64,000 nucleotides of DNA from Phycisphaerae bacterium (GCA_030745875.1 JASLNT010000106.1:41755-105754), one strand, 5' to 3'; shown: positions 24,443-33,397, counted from the stretch's first letter. Notes: generated from the sequence alone by a model not told the origin. Program-made: numbers and translations.

Positions 24443-25948
24443 CTACCTGAAAACCAGTTTCAGGACATACGCCTCCCACTTCTTTTTGAACGCAGCCATG
24501 TCTCTTTCAGTTTTCAGACCGAGGGTCTTCTTGAGAGTTTCGTAGCCCGTGGGATCAGTCTTCCGGTTGGCGTAAAAGTCCTTGTAGAACTTTCGCAAGA
24601 GTCCGCTCTCCTGGAGATAGTAACACAGGTAACGGGCCTGGGCGTAGTTCGTGCCTTTGTCCTCGCTGTAGAACTGGTGTTGGGTGGTGGAGGTCAGGGT
24701 CTTGAATGATGGTACGCGTTTGGCTTTTATCGCCTTCTGCAGACCGGCCAGGCGCCAGTTGGTCCTACCGATGATCTTGCCGAGTCGTTCGCCGGACTGC
24801 TCGTAGAGCGAACCGAGCCCCTCGTTGAACCATGACGGGCAGGCGGGAAAATTGGCTTCTACAAACGGGTGCACAATTTCATGGACTAAAGTCCCGCCGC
24901 CGGTGGATATGTTCATTATCAGGGCTTTTTGAGCGCTGGAGTAGTATCCAAAGTACGTACTGGGTTTGTCGCGAAATATCTCCCAGGCGTATTTGCGATA
25001 GACCTTCTCGCTGCTGAACAGCCAGATGTCCAGAATATCCCTGGGATCCTTCTTGAAATACGCCTTCTTCAATTTGTCGACGGCCCACTTGACCGTGCCT
25101 TGGGCGTAACCGCGAACGCGGGCGGCCGAAGCGTCGCCGATGACCACAAACGGAGGCTGGATGGCGATATTGAATCCCTTACCGGCGGGGATCTTCTTCT
25201 TCAACTTTCGCACGTGCTGTGCGTAGTCGGCGTCGGTGAACGTGTTGGACGGGGCGATCGTCGCGATGCGCCCGGGCTTCATACGAAAACGGATCACCGT
25301 CCACTTGCGACGGTCGTACTTCAAAGGCCACAGCGCGAGGAACTTCTTCAACGACATCCGCCGGTAAGCCCCGTTGATTTGAGCCGGCTCGTGGTAGACA
25401 ACTTCATCTTTCGCACCGTCATATCCCACAACCAGCCGCATGTGCTCTGTGGTTACGGGCTTATCGTCATAGTGCATGCACACAATCGACGGTATCCCGT
25501 TCTTGAGATCGGCCAGCACAGCGTCGAACTGGCGCTTCATTTCCTTGTCGGCGTGAGCGGCCTGCACGTAGTAGAACACCTCGCCGACTGAGAATCCGAT
25601 CTTCTTCAAAGCCTTATTGAGGTCTCCGCTATAGCATCCGCGTCCGAGCATCGGGCTCAGGCCCGATGCATTGAACACCTGATCCTGAGTGATTTTCTTT
25701 CGGAGTTTCCTGAGCACCATTTCGGCGCACGCTTCACCGCAGAAGTCCGGTTTCTGCGCAACGTGGGGCATGTCGCGAATGAGAACGAGTTTCGCCGTGG
25801 GACGGCTGGCGGTGACAACGGTTGAAGCCCGCACCGGGTTTCGCCCCGCCCCCTTGGGCGTCTCGGTTCGAGCCGGCCTCGAACAGCCCACAACAAACAT
25901 CCCCACGGCGCACATAACGATAGCGGCACGATTGGCTGATAAATGCAC
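24443..25948 (-). CDS. Lipoprotein fusing a C39-like peptidase and an HExxH metallopeptidase domain
   Basis: About 501 residues. The signal ends in the lipobox VVGC, so the mature protein is a lipid-anchored periplasmic protein. The first domain resembles papain-like C39 peptidases: PDFCGEACAEMVLR carries the nucleophile Cys (about 70), EHMRLVVGYD the His (about 169), and YHEP the third position. The second domain has VHEIVH (about 355-360) with a downstream Glu in WFNEGLGSLYEQ (about 376), the gluzincin HExxH...E arrangement. Two peptidase types in one chain is unusual. I prefer GTG 25948: AGGA precedes it by 7 bases and the signal peptide improves; ATG 25966, six codons upstream, has no Shine-Dalgarno. 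Targets unknown. Confidence 0.7.
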   Translation of the reverse strand: MHLSANRAAIVMCAVGMFVVGCSRPARTETPKGAGRNPVRASTVVTASRPTAKLVLIRDMPHVAQKPDFCGEACAEMVLRKLRKKITQDQVFNASGLSPMLGRGCYSGDLNKALKKIGFSVGEVFYYVQAAHADKEMKRQFDAVLADLKNGIPSIVCMHYDDKPVTTEHMRLVVGYDGAKDEVVYHEPAQINGAYRRMSLKKFLALWPLKYDRRKWTVIRFRMKPGRIATIAPSNTFTDADYAQHVRKLKKKIPAGKGFNIAIQPPFVVIGDASAARVRGYAQGTVKWAVDKLKKAYFKKDPRDILDIWLFSSEKVYRKYAWEIFRDKPSTYFGYYSSAQKALIMNISTGGGTLVHEIVHPFVEANFPACPSWFNEGLGSLYEQSGERLGKIIGRTNWRLAGLQKAIKAKRVPSFKTLTSTTQHQFYSEDKGTNYAQARYLCYYLQESGLLRKFYKDFYANRKTDPTGYETLKKTLGLKTERDMAAFKKKWEAYVLKLVFR

Positions 25949-26030
25949 GGGCGTATCCTTTCCCATTGGCGGTAAGTATACTACGCCCCGGACAGGCTTG
26001 CAGTTCGCATATATTGAATTGGCGGTCGGG

Positions 26031-27077
26031 TCAGGACGATTCGTTTTCGGCGTGGCGCTCGATGTGTCGCAATTCGTGAATCCGCTCGCTGACCCAGTAT
26101 CCCAGCACGCCTCCGGCTCCGCCGGCGGTCATCCAGTCGATCGGAAGCGCCAACGCCCAGTGTTGCACTCCGGTCCAGATGTTCATCCCCGCTTTGCCGC
26201 TCGATGCAATGGCGAGCATGTAGAACAGCACTCCCGTAATCAGGGGGGTGGCCCATGAAACAACGCTGAATCGAGTTGCGAACTGCTGGTGGGCTATCAG
26301 GGTCGCCAGCAGGAAGCTCGCGAACAGCGCGAAAATGATCTGTCCGCGATTGGTCGATCGCATCAGCAGCATCAGCATTATCGAACTGTACAACACCGTA
26401 GCAGCCAGGCACGAAACCGTGCAGACCAGGCTCGCCTTGCGATTCTTCGCCTCCTTGGCCGGTGAGGCCGCGGGCGAGCTTTCGGTTCCCGGAGTCTGTT
26501 CGGACATCTCGGACCCCACGGGCGACAGCGCCCACAGCAGTCTGGCCGGCCAGGAATCCAGCTTCCCGATTGCGGCCGATTCGGTCTTCTGAGGTCCGGA
26601 TGCAACCGTCTCAGCGGTGATTCTGCCCCTCCACATCCAATCCGGGCGGATCCTGGCGATGAGCCCGCGAACCTGGCGGATAATGTGAATCGCTCCGACA
26701 ACAATCACAAACAGCACCAGCAATTCAACGATTAACTGGAGGAACACGCCGGCAAAATGGGCCTCTCTGCTCCATAGCAGAATCTTGATCTGGGTCGAAT
26801 GCATGCTAACGCCCACGGCTCCGATGAGCGTGGCGAACAGGGCTCCCTCCGGACGGGATGAAACCGTCAGGGCGGCGCATCCGACGGCCAGGATCCAGAC
26901 AAGCAGCCCGAACTTAAATAGTCCGGCGAAGCTGCCTGTGGGGATGAACGTCGTCGGCCACTGCGGATCCCACCATCCGTGCATGGGTCCGATCAGGAAG
27001 AACGTCACCGCAAGCGCAGCGGCGCCTGCGAATTCGACCTGCAGTTTTTCCAGCCAGTGATGACGCTCATGTTTCAT
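26031..27077 (-). CDS. Multi-spanning membrane protein of unknown function
   Basis: 348 residues starting MKHERHHWLEKLQ. About eight hydrophobic segments are visible, in two groups separated by a polar cytoplasmic or periplasmic loop (SEQTPGTESSPAASPAKEAK). The C-terminus is charged. I recognise no family. ATG 27077 is used; a TTG at 27086 is the only upstream alternative in frame. It is 47 bases downstream of the HATPase gene on the same strand and may be part of that transcription unit. Confidence 0.65.
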   Translation of the reverse strand: MKHERHHWLEKLQVEFAGAAALAVTFFLIGPMHGWWDPQWPTTFIPTGSFAGLFKFGLLVWILAVGCAALTVSSRPEGALFATLIGAVGVSMHSTQIKILLWSREAHFAGVFLQLIVELLVLFVIVVGAIHIIRQVRGLIARIRPDWMWRGRITAETVASGPQKTESAAIGKLDSWPARLLWALSPVGSEMSEQTPGTESSPAASPAKEAKNRKASLVCTVSCLAATVLYSSIMLMLLMRSTNRGQIIFALFASFLLATLIAHQQFATRFSVVSWATPLITGVLFYMLAIASSGKAGMNIWTGVQHWALALPIDWMTAGGAGGVLGYWVSERIHELRHIERHAENESS

Positions 27078-27124
27078 GGCGGGCAAGATCGGTCGCGCCG
27101 GGCAAGGCGCAGAACGATAGGATC

Positions 27125-27550
27125 CTATTTATTAAACTTGATCATGTGGAGTTCATTGCCTTTTTCGTTGTACTCCACGACATCCATGTAGGCTCGCATC
27201 AGCATGAGTCCCCTACCGGTGGGTTTGTCGAGGTTCTCGTCAAGTGTCGGGTCGGGCACTTCCTTGAAATCAAATCCCGGTCCCTCATCAGTGATTCGTA
27301 TATCGACCTGCTTGTCGGTAACTTCATAGACCAGTTCGGCGGTTTTCCCCGGGTCCATGGCGTTACCGTGTCTAATGGCGTTATTCAGGGCCTCTTCAAT
27401 CGCCAAGCGCACGGCGAAGACGGCCGCTTCCGAGTAACCGCACCCCTGCAGTTCCTCCAGCAAAGCGTCAGCCACCCGATAGCCCTGCTCCAAGGTGTTG
27501 AGTTGAGACACTGTAGCAGCCAATATTCTGTCCTGACCCGTCCGACACAC
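27125..27550 (-). CDS. RsbW-like anti-sigma/HATPase protein
   Basis: 141 residues of the GHKL ATPase fold. The N box is EEALNNAIRHGN, the G1 box is ITDEGPGFD, and the G2 region is PTGRGLMLMRAYMD, all as in anti-sigma factor kinases such as RsbW and SpoIIAB. These bind and inactivate a sigma factor or other target, and phosphorylate a STAS-domain antagonist. The gene lies 69 bases downstream of a STAS gene on the same strand, which supports partner switching. No sigma factor gene is adjacent. The start could lie a few codons downstream of 27550. Confidence 0.88.
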   Translation of the reverse strand: MCRTGQDRILAATVSQLNTLEQGYRVADALLEELQGCGYSEAAVFAVRLAIEEALNNAIRHGNAMDPGKTAELVYEVTDKQVDIRITDEGPGFDFKEVPDPTLDENLDKPTGRGLMLMRAYMDVVEYNEKGNELHMIKFNK

Positions 27551-27619
27551 AAGTCGGTCCTGAAACCTTTCACACGTTCCGCCGGAACTCCCAAAAGCTC
27601 CGGCCCGGTCGAACGCCCC

Positions 27620-27988
27620 CTACGTCAGTTCGCCCAAAGCCTCTTGCCTGGATTGGCATATCGAGAATATCTCGTTGAGGCGCGTAATCACAAATATCTC
27701 GTAAATCGCCGACTGAATGCAGCACAACCGCAACTGACCGCGTTTCTCGCGAATGCGTTTGTGAAGCGTTATCAATATCCCCAACGCACTGGACGACATG
27801 TGCGCCACCTGGGTGAAATCGATGATAACCTTTGGGGATTCGGATTTGGCGACCATGGCGTTCAACTGCTCGCCAATCTGCATGATGCTCATTTCCTCAA
27901 GTATTTTCCGATCCTTGAGTTCAATGATAACCACGTCGCCTTCTTGTTCCACGTTCATCCTGGAACTGTTCGCGGAGGTTTCAGACAT
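27620..27988 (-). CDS. STAS-domain anti-sigma factor antagonist
   Basis: 122 residues. VIIDFTQVAHMSSSALGILI is the diagnostic STAS segment with the phosphorylatable Ser following the conserved hydrophobic strand. It is likely the partner of the HATPase encoded next: unphosphorylated antagonist sequesters the anti-sigma protein. The promoter at 28026-28054 reads into it, and AGGAG precedes the ATG. Confidence 0.88.
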   Translation of the reverse strand: MSETSANSSRMNVEQEGDVVIIELKDRKILEEMSIMQIGEQLNAMVAKSESPKVIIDFTQVAHMSSSALGILITLHKRIREKRGQLRLCCIQSAIYEIFVITRLNEIFSICQSRQEALGELT

Positions 27989-28025
27989 CGGTTATAGTCT
28001 CCTGTATTCGTATGCCGACAGCTAG

Positions 28026-28054
28026 ATAGTAGGATTCCCACCGGTCTGTGTCAA
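28026..28054 (-). promoter_or_regulatory. Promoter of the STAS/HATPase unit
   Basis: On the minus strand, TTGACA (28054-28049), 17-bp spacer, TACTAT (28031-28026). This is a near-consensus housekeeping promoter about 30 bases from the likely start site to the STAS ATG. It separates this unit from the upstream kinase gene. Confidence 0.7.
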
Positions 28055-28102
28055 GGCGGGCTATTTGGAAAACTGCGATTCAGGCGTCTGTCATCGGTAA
28101 TA

Positions 28103-29413
28103 TCATGTCACCAACTGTATGACATTGAACAAGATACTCACCGCCAACGCCGCAGCCAGCATGATAACATAAACCATAAGATCGCTGTTGGCGTGAATCT
28201 CGTCGGCTTCGATCGCCGAATCTTCAGACGATTCGGACATATCCGATTCGCCCAGACCGCTCAGGACACCGGCGTCTATCTGCTTCCTGGCCTGTACGGG
28301 CGGACGCCCTTCGGCAATAGCCTCCAGGTCCAGCAGCAGATCGCTGGTTGAGGAATATCGGTTGTCCCGGTTTTTGGCCATCATTACTTCGATGACTTCA
28401 CCGACACCGGCAGACAATGTCGTGTTAATATGGTCGGGGGGCACCAGCGCCTCGGACAAGTGTTTCCGCATGACGGCGACCGGTGTTTCGGCGTCGAAAG
28501 GCACGCGACCGGTCACAACGTGGTAAAACGTGGCGCCGAGGGAGTATATATCCGCGCGAAAATCAATATCGACCTCACCGCGGATCTGCTCGGGACTGAT
28601 GTAGTAAGGCGTTCCGTAGGCCCTTCCGGCCTCGGCTTTGGCGGAATCAATATCCCCCGCCGATCGCGCAAGACCCATGTCGGCGAGTTTGGCGATCGGA
28701 GCCGAGCCCTCCATGGTCAACATGATGTTCTTGGGCTTCACGTCGCGGTGTATCAGCCCATGGCTGTGAGCGTGCTCGAGGGCGCGAGCGATCTGGATGA
28801 TCACGTCCAATGCGTCGCGTTCGGTGAAATCCCTGGCGTGCGGACCGTCGGACTGGAGTTCGTCCCACAGATCGTGTCCTTCGATAAACTCCATGACAAA
28901 GTAGTGGAATCCGCCGGCCTCGCCTACGTCGAAGGCCTGAACGATGTTGGCGTGATTGAGTTTCGCGGCGGCTTTGCCCTCTTTGTAGAACATGCTGACG
29001 TATTCGGCGTTCTCTGAGAGCTTGCGAGGAAGGACCTTGATCGCCACCACGCGGTCGAGGCTGATTTGCTTGGCTTTGAAGACCATCGCCATAGCGCCGG
29101 CGCCGATTTTGGCCAGAAGTTGGTATCCTGGTATTTCCTGGCCCCTGCTGGCTTCGATGGTTCTCTTCACACGCCCGATCTGGCTGGCGGTGACAACGCC
29201 TTTTTCCACGAGAACCTGCGACAGCGTCCTGTTTGAATCGTTGGGATCGCTCTGCCCCTGAACGATATCGAGACAGGATCTCAATTCCACCTGCGTAGCC
29301 AAGCCCTGTTCGATAATCAGCTTGCCCAACTCGGTTTCCATCGAAGGGTTGGGTTTGGTCTCGGGGCTGGCGTCGGACTTGGCGTCTGGTTTAGCATCTG
29401 ATTCGTTCTGCAT
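28103..29413 (-). CDS. Membrane-anchored Ser/Thr protein kinase
   Basis: 436 residues. Residues ~25-95 form a small helical domain. The Hanks-type kinase domain follows: glycine loop IGAGAMAMVFKAK, ATP-binding Lys in VAIKVL, catalytic loop HRDVKPKN, metal loop LADMGLAR (DMG instead of DFG), APE-equivalent YISPEQIRG, and DIYSLGATFYHVV. A single C-terminal helix (LMVYVIMLAAALAVSILFNV) anchors it with the kinase domain in the cytoplasm. ATG 29413 is chosen; the frame is open to 29497. It lies upstream of the STAS/HATPase pair, so phosphorylation of that system is a reasonable guess. Confidence 0.88.
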   Translation of the reverse strand: MQNESDAKPDAKSDASPETKPNPSMETELGKLIIEQGLATQVELRSCLDIVQGQSDPNDSNRTLSQVLVEKGVVTASQIGRVKRTIEASRGQEIPGYQLLAKIGAGAMAMVFKAKQISLDRVVAIKVLPRKLSENAEYVSMFYKEGKAAAKLNHANIVQAFDVGEAGGFHYFVMEFIEGHDLWDELQSDGPHARDFTERDALDVIIQIARALEHAHSHGLIHRDVKPKNIMLTMEGSAPIAKLADMGLARSAGDIDSAKAEAGRAYGTPYYISPEQIRGEVDIDFRADIYSLGATFYHVVTGRVPFDAETPVAVMRKHLSEALVPPDHINTTLSAGVGEVIEVMMAKNRDNRYSSTSDLLLDLEAIAEGRPPVQARKQIDAGVLSGLGESDMSESSEDSAIEADEIHANSDLMVYVIMLAAALAVSILFNVIQLVT

Positions 29414-29612
29414 GTTCAGGACTTCCTGCTTCCACGACCATCGAAAGAGATGTTGTGAATGAGGCCTCGCCATCCATAGCGAAACCGAAGACCCCAAGAC
29501 CTTATTGCCCCGGACACAACAACGTCAAGAGAATTATACGTTTGATCCGCCCTCGAAACCAAGCGCCCCGCCCGGTCGACATTCGGTGGAAAATGGCGAT
29601 TGATCCAACCCT

Positions 29613-29641
29613 TTGCCCCAAGCGATGATTGAGGTTACAAT
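29613..29641 (+). promoter_or_regulatory. Candidate promoter for the cyclotransferase fusion gene
   Basis: TTGCCC at 29613-29618, 17-bp spacer, TACAAT at 29636-29641. The predicted start site is about 6 bases before the ATG at 29654, leaving no room for a Shine-Dalgarno sequence, and none is seen. Confidence 0.5.
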
Positions 29642-29653
29642 AAACCCGCGATC

Positions 29654-31702
29654 ATGAAATCTGAACCGAGCGGTCCGGACAGTCCCCGCGAGCCTGCAAT
29701 GAACCAAGAAGCCAAGCGAGAAACATTCAACCTCTTCGCGTACGGAACGCTGAAAAACCCCGCGATCATGCGTGCGGTGCTGGGTAAACGGTTGGTGACG
29801 CATCGCAGCCAACTGGTCGACGAAGACACTGTCCTGGCCAAGCGAGCGGTTCTGAACGGATACAAGACCATAAGCCCCGACAATACCTATCTTTATGCCA
29901 TGCCAGCTCGTCATTCGCGCATACAGGGGTATATGGTCGGACCGCTGAGCCTTGATCTGCTGCCCGTGCTGCGCAAATACGAAGGGCGGAACTACCGGCG
30001 AAGGAAGGTCCGAGTAGCCACACGCAAAGGGCGGGAGGAGGCGATAGTGTTTCTCGGCAACACCGCCCAGCTCGAACACTCGTTTGGTTACGCCTTCAGA
30101 GACGACTTCAAACAGGAAATCCTCCTCCGAGAGAAGATCGAAGCGGCGTTGCTGGAAGCCGAACAGAAACGTCTGCAGACGGCCGATGTGTTCACCAGAC
30201 GGGCGTTAGGCGAACTTTGCGGGCCCAGAATTCGCGACATGGTCAGGCATCACTTCGAAGCAGGCGGGATCAGCGACTACGCGATCAGGCAGTCGCTGCT
30301 GGACGCCCCGCTGCCCAACTTCGAACGAATACGCAATGACGCCAAAGCCAAGGCCTTGGCGCCAAACTACCTGTCAATGGTCATCAGACAGGTGGTGTTC
30401 AACCAGATCGAAGAACGAATACACCACGACTGCCATTACGAACTCGACCAGATGTGTCTTCGCAAGGACATGTACGATCGAACGATAAGCTCGCTGGCGG
30501 CCATGAGGATACTGAACGCACGCCCGGACATACTCCAGATTCTTGTCGGAGACTGCCTCAACGACCTTACCTTCCCGAAGAACAATCTGGTCGAGTTCGT
30601 GCGATTGGCGGTAATAGCGGCCGATGCTTTCTACGAACCGCAGCAAGTTAAACACGAACTTGACTTCATCAGCAACAACATGGGCTCGCGAGGGTACATC
30701 CCGCTCGGGGCGGAACTTGAATTCTCCAACATCGGGCACGAGGTAATTCTCGACCCCCAAGCCAAACGCGTGCATGACCGCGAATACGACGGTTTCATGT
30801 ACTTCACGGATTTCGGTTTGGATGTCCTTACCTGGAAACTGGGCGGACATGTCGACGATCACTATGTAAAGGCCTCCCCCGAGCAACGGAGAGGATTCTT
30901 CGAACTGGCGTTGGGGAGCCTGTCCATCGAAGAGAACATCTCAATGCCCATCACAGACGACCCGTGGGTCCTGAACCAGATTATCAATGAAACACGACAG
31001 TTTTACGGGCATGTCGCTCCGCACAGCATCCACATTTCGATGCAGCTCCGCAGCAGCCGCCACCGCCCAACGGTCGACAGACCTCCTCCGCTGAGCGTTC
31101 TGAAATGCCTGTTTGCACTGGCCGGAGATCCCGGACCCGACAGCAACGGAAACATCGTTATTCACCGCCTGAAGAACAACGAGATAGTCCGCAAGGATTT
31201 CTCAGGCGATTCGGATCAGAGCGGTCAGTCTTCGCTAAAGGCCAACGCACTGCAGTTCTCCAGGGTCTCAAAACGGCAGAGTTCGAGCTCCGATGAAACG
31301 TACGCCGCAGTTCGCACCAGTAGAAAGCCCGGGCGATACGTTCAGCAGTTCAAGTTCATGAGATTGGGCGATAATGCGAACTACGAACTCATCGCCGTAG
31401 CGTTAAAAGGGCTGCAGATGGGAATGTCGCTGGGCAGTTTCCTTACAGTCAAGCAGCACGACAGCAACCAGGCCTACCGCAAGAGATTCCACAAACTCCT
31501 GGACTGGGGCTCCGATCCGAAGCCGCTGGAGGAAACGGAAATCGAATCGTTTCTCGGTCCGGTCTATCGCGGTCTGATCACCGAACACCGCGGTAAGCCC
31601 GCACACAGCGAGGCCTATATAGCCTGGGCGATAAACCAAGTGCGGGAAATGCTTCACGGTTTCAACGATCTGCTGACCGCCACGAAGCAGGCGGGAGACT
31701 GA
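29654..31702 (+). CDS. Gamma-glutamyl cyclotransferase-like domain fused to a putative amidoligase domain
   Basis: 682 residues. Residues ~25-125 are a GGCT/AIG2-like domain: LFAYGTLKNP is the substrate loop, and KYEGRNYRRRKV carries the catalytic Glu (E110) with the Tyr and Arg that usually follow. A helical linker (150-340) leads to a region with GAELEFSN (E354, E356), FGLDVLTWKLG, RRGFFELALG, SIEEN and HSIHISMQL (H457, H460). The GxExE and late H-x-H pattern recalls the glutamine-synthetase-like COOH-NH2 ligases (GCS/amidoligase group), which use paired Glu to hold Mg-ATP. A chain with both a ligase and a cyclotransferase that opens gamma-glutamyl amides could make and trim an isopeptide. 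The second domain call is inference. Confidence 0.6.
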   Translation: MKSEPSGPDSPREPAMNQEAKRETFNLFAYGTLKNPAIMRAVLGKRLVTHRSQLVDEDTVLAKRAVLNGYKTISPDNTYLYAMPARHSRIQGYMVGPLSLDLLPVLRKYEGRNYRRRKVRVATRKGREEAIVFLGNTAQLEHSFGYAFRDDFKQEILLREKIEAALLEAEQKRLQTADVFTRRALGELCGPRIRDMVRHHFEAGGISDYAIRQSLLDAPLPNFERIRNDAKAKALAPNYLSMVIRQVVFNQIEERIHHDCHYELDQMCLRKDMYDRTISSLAAMRILNARPDILQILVGDCLNDLTFPKNNLVEFVRLAVIAADAFYEPQQVKHELDFISNNMGSRGYIPLGAELEFSNIGHEVILDPQAKRVHDREYDGFMYFTDFGLDVLTWKLGGHVDDHYVKASPEQRRGFFELALGSLSIEENISMPITDDPWVLNQIINETRQFYGHVAPHSIHISMQLRSSRHRPTVDRPPPLSVLKCLFALAGDPGPDSNGNIVIHRLKNNEIVRKDFSGDSDQSGQSSLKANALQFSRVSKRQSSSSDETYAAVRTSRKPGRYVQQFKFMRLGDNANYELIAVALKGLQMGMSLGSFLTVKQHDSNQAYRKRFHKLLDWGSDPKPLEETEIESFLGPVYRGLITEHRGKPAHSEAYIAWAINQVREMLHGFNDLLTATKQAGD

Positions 31703-31778
31703 ATCAACACAAATTCGCCGGATTCTGCGATATTTTCCTTGCTCCAATCATGCGCAGTCCGTATACTTCTCCGTCTCT

Positions 31779-31807
31779 TTGACATTGTACAACCCTGACA
31801 ATACTAT
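31779..31807 (+). promoter_or_regulatory. rpmH promoter
   Basis: TTGACA at 31779-31784, 17-bp spacer, TACTAT at 31802-31807, near consensus. The predicted start is about 31814, leaving a leader of about 10 bases before the first ATG. Confidence 0.7.
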
Positions 31808-31823
31808 CACTGTGAGGTGAATG

Positions 31824-31958
31824 ATGCATTATCCGCGTAGAATTTCGAAACGTAAACGCGCCCGCAAGCTCGGGTTCAGAGCCCGCATGCGCACCGCAAA
31901 CGGACGAAAAATCATCAACAACAAGCGACGTAAAGGCAAACAGGTCCAGGCGGTCTAA
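31824..31958 (+). CDS. rpmH: Ribosomal protein bL34
   Basis: 44 residues, highly basic: MHYPRRISKRKRARKLGFRA, then RMRTANGRKIINNKRRKGK. The GFRARM-T-NGR core is the signature of bL34, a 50S subunit protein. GAGGTGA lies just upstream; a second ATG at 31821 is directly adjacent and could be used instead. In many bacteria rpmH is next to rnpA and dnaA; here the neighbours are the cyclotransferase fusion and metK, so the usual cluster is broken. The gene ends 57 bases before a bidirectional terminator. Confidence 0.93.
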   Translation: MHYPRRISKRKRARKLGFRARMRTANGRKIINNKRRKGKQVQAV

Positions 31959-32015
31959 GACTCCAGACACGCCCGGTTTGTTTAAGATCCGCTTAAAACA
32001 CACTACGGACACAAA

Positions 32016-32048
32016 AAGAATCCCACGCCCCAAAGGCGTGGGATTCTT
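32016..32048. terminator. Bidirectional terminator between rpmH and metK
   Basis: A perfect 14-bp stem, AAGAATCCCACGCC (32016-32029) with GGCGTGGGATTCTT (32035-32048), and a 5-base loop. T-rich tracts follow on both strands, so it can end rpmH and metK transcripts. Confidence 0.9.
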
Positions 32049-32072
32049 CTATATTCACTATCCAGGCTGCTA

Positions 32073-33302
32073 TTAGAGACCGCAGGCCTTTCGCAATTTC
32101 TTGGCCATGTCGGTTTTCTCCCACGTAAAGCCCCTGCCCTTTCTACCGAAGTGCCCGTCATGGGCCGTATCGGAGTAGATCGGACGTCGCAGCTTCAGGT
32201 GTTCAATGATGCCCTGGGGTGTCAGCGGGAACAGGTCGAGAACAGCCTGTTCGATGATGCCTTCATCAATTACCGATGTCCCCTCGCAGTCGACGAGCAC
32301 ACTGGTGGGTTCTGATACGCCGATGGCGTAGGACAGCTGAATTTCACAAACCTTCGCCAATTTGGCGGCCACAATATTCTTGGCGACATATCTGGCCATA
32401 TAGCTGGCCGATCGGTCGACCTTCGACGGATCCTTACCGGAGAACGCCCCGCCGCCGTGTGCGCCGCGGCCGCCGTAAGTGTCAACGATGATCTTCCTTC
32501 CGGTCAGGCCCGTATCTCCGTACGGTCCGCCGATAACGAATCGACCGGTGGGATTGATCAGGAATTTGATCCTGCGATTCCAGAGCTTGGGGCATTCGGC
32601 GGTGATAACGGGCTTGATCACCTCTTTGATCAGGATCTTGCGAGCCTTCTCCGACATATTATGTGTCTTGGGATCAACCGCCGCTTCGGTGTGCTGGGTG
32701 GAAATAACCACCGTGTCGATCCGCTTGGGGGCGCCGTCCTGATATTCGACGGTGACTTGGCTTTTACCGTCTGGACGGATCCAGTCGATCGTACCGTTTT
32801 CACGAACTTCAGTAAGTTGCTCGGTGAGCCTGTGAGCCAGATAGATCGGAAGCGGCATGAACGATTTGGTTTCGTCACAGGCAAATCCGAACATCAGTCC
32901 CTGGTCGCCGGCGCCTTGATGACGATCTATCCCCTTACCTGCGGTCACGCCTTGGGAGATGTCGGCCGATTGGCTGTGCAGGGCGGTCAGCACCGCACAT
33001 GACTGGTGGTCAAACCCGATTTCCGGGTCGGTGTACCCAATATCCTTAACCATTGCCCGAGCCGTGTCTTCAACATTCAGCAGAGCGGCTTTGGCCTTGT
33101 CGTTGTGAACGGTAATCTCTCCACTAAGCACTACCAGACCGGTAGTTACAAGCGTTTCACAAGCCACTCTGGCGTCGGGATCCTTAGCCAGCAGACTATC
33201 GAGAACAGCATCGGAAATCTGGTCAGCAACCTTGTCGGGATGACCCCTGGTTACCGATTCGCTTGTGAAGAAGTGCGTCTTTCGCGGCTTTTTCGTTGCC
33301 AT
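32073..33302 (-). CDS. metK: S-adenosylmethionine synthetase
   Basis: Makes S-adenosylmethionine from methionine and ATP. The N-terminus FTSESVTRGHPDKVADQISD, the ATP-binding block DQGLMFGFACDET, GPYGDTGLTGRKIIVDTYGG and GGGAFSGKDPSKVDRSASYM are all canonical. 409 residues, slightly longer than E. coli MetK. The ATG at 33302 is preceded by AAAGGA. A good promoter lies about 65 bases upstream and the leader is too short for a SAM riboswitch. Confidence 0.97.
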   Translation of the reverse strand: MATKKPRKTHFFTSESVTRGHPDKVADQISDAVLDSLLAKDPDARVACETLVTTGLVVLSGEITVHNDKAKAALLNVEDTARAMVKDIGYTDPEIGFDHQSCAVLTALHSQSADISQGVTAGKGIDRHQGAGDQGLMFGFACDETKSFMPLPIYLAHRLTEQLTEVRENGTIDWIRPDGKSQVTVEYQDGAPKRIDTVVISTQHTEAAVDPKTHNMSEKARKILIKEVIKPVITAECPKLWNRRIKFLINPTGRFVIGGPYGDTGLTGRKIIVDTYGGRGAHGGGAFSGKDPSKVDRSASYMARYVAKNIVAAKLAKVCEIQLSYAIGVSEPTSVLVDCEGTSVIDEGIIEQAVLDLFPLTPQGIIEHLKLRRPIYSDTAHDGHFGRKGRGFTWEKTDMAKKLRKACGL

Positions 33303-33368
33303 TTCAGTTCCTTTTCTAGTGTATCCACGCGTCGGTGGGGTCTGTGTATATCAACGATTAATCGCGTC

Positions 33369-33397
33369 AGTATATCCATCAGTGGGTGTATCTGCAA
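33369..33397 (-). promoter_or_regulatory. metK promoter
   Basis: On the minus strand, TTGCAG (33397-33392), 17-bp spacer, TATACT (33374-33369). The leader to the metK ATG is about 60 bases. Confidence 0.6.

Noticed and set aside
33303..33368. SAM riboswitch upstream of metK
   Set aside because: The leader from the likely start site is about 60 bases and has no SAM-aptamer-like paired arrangement.
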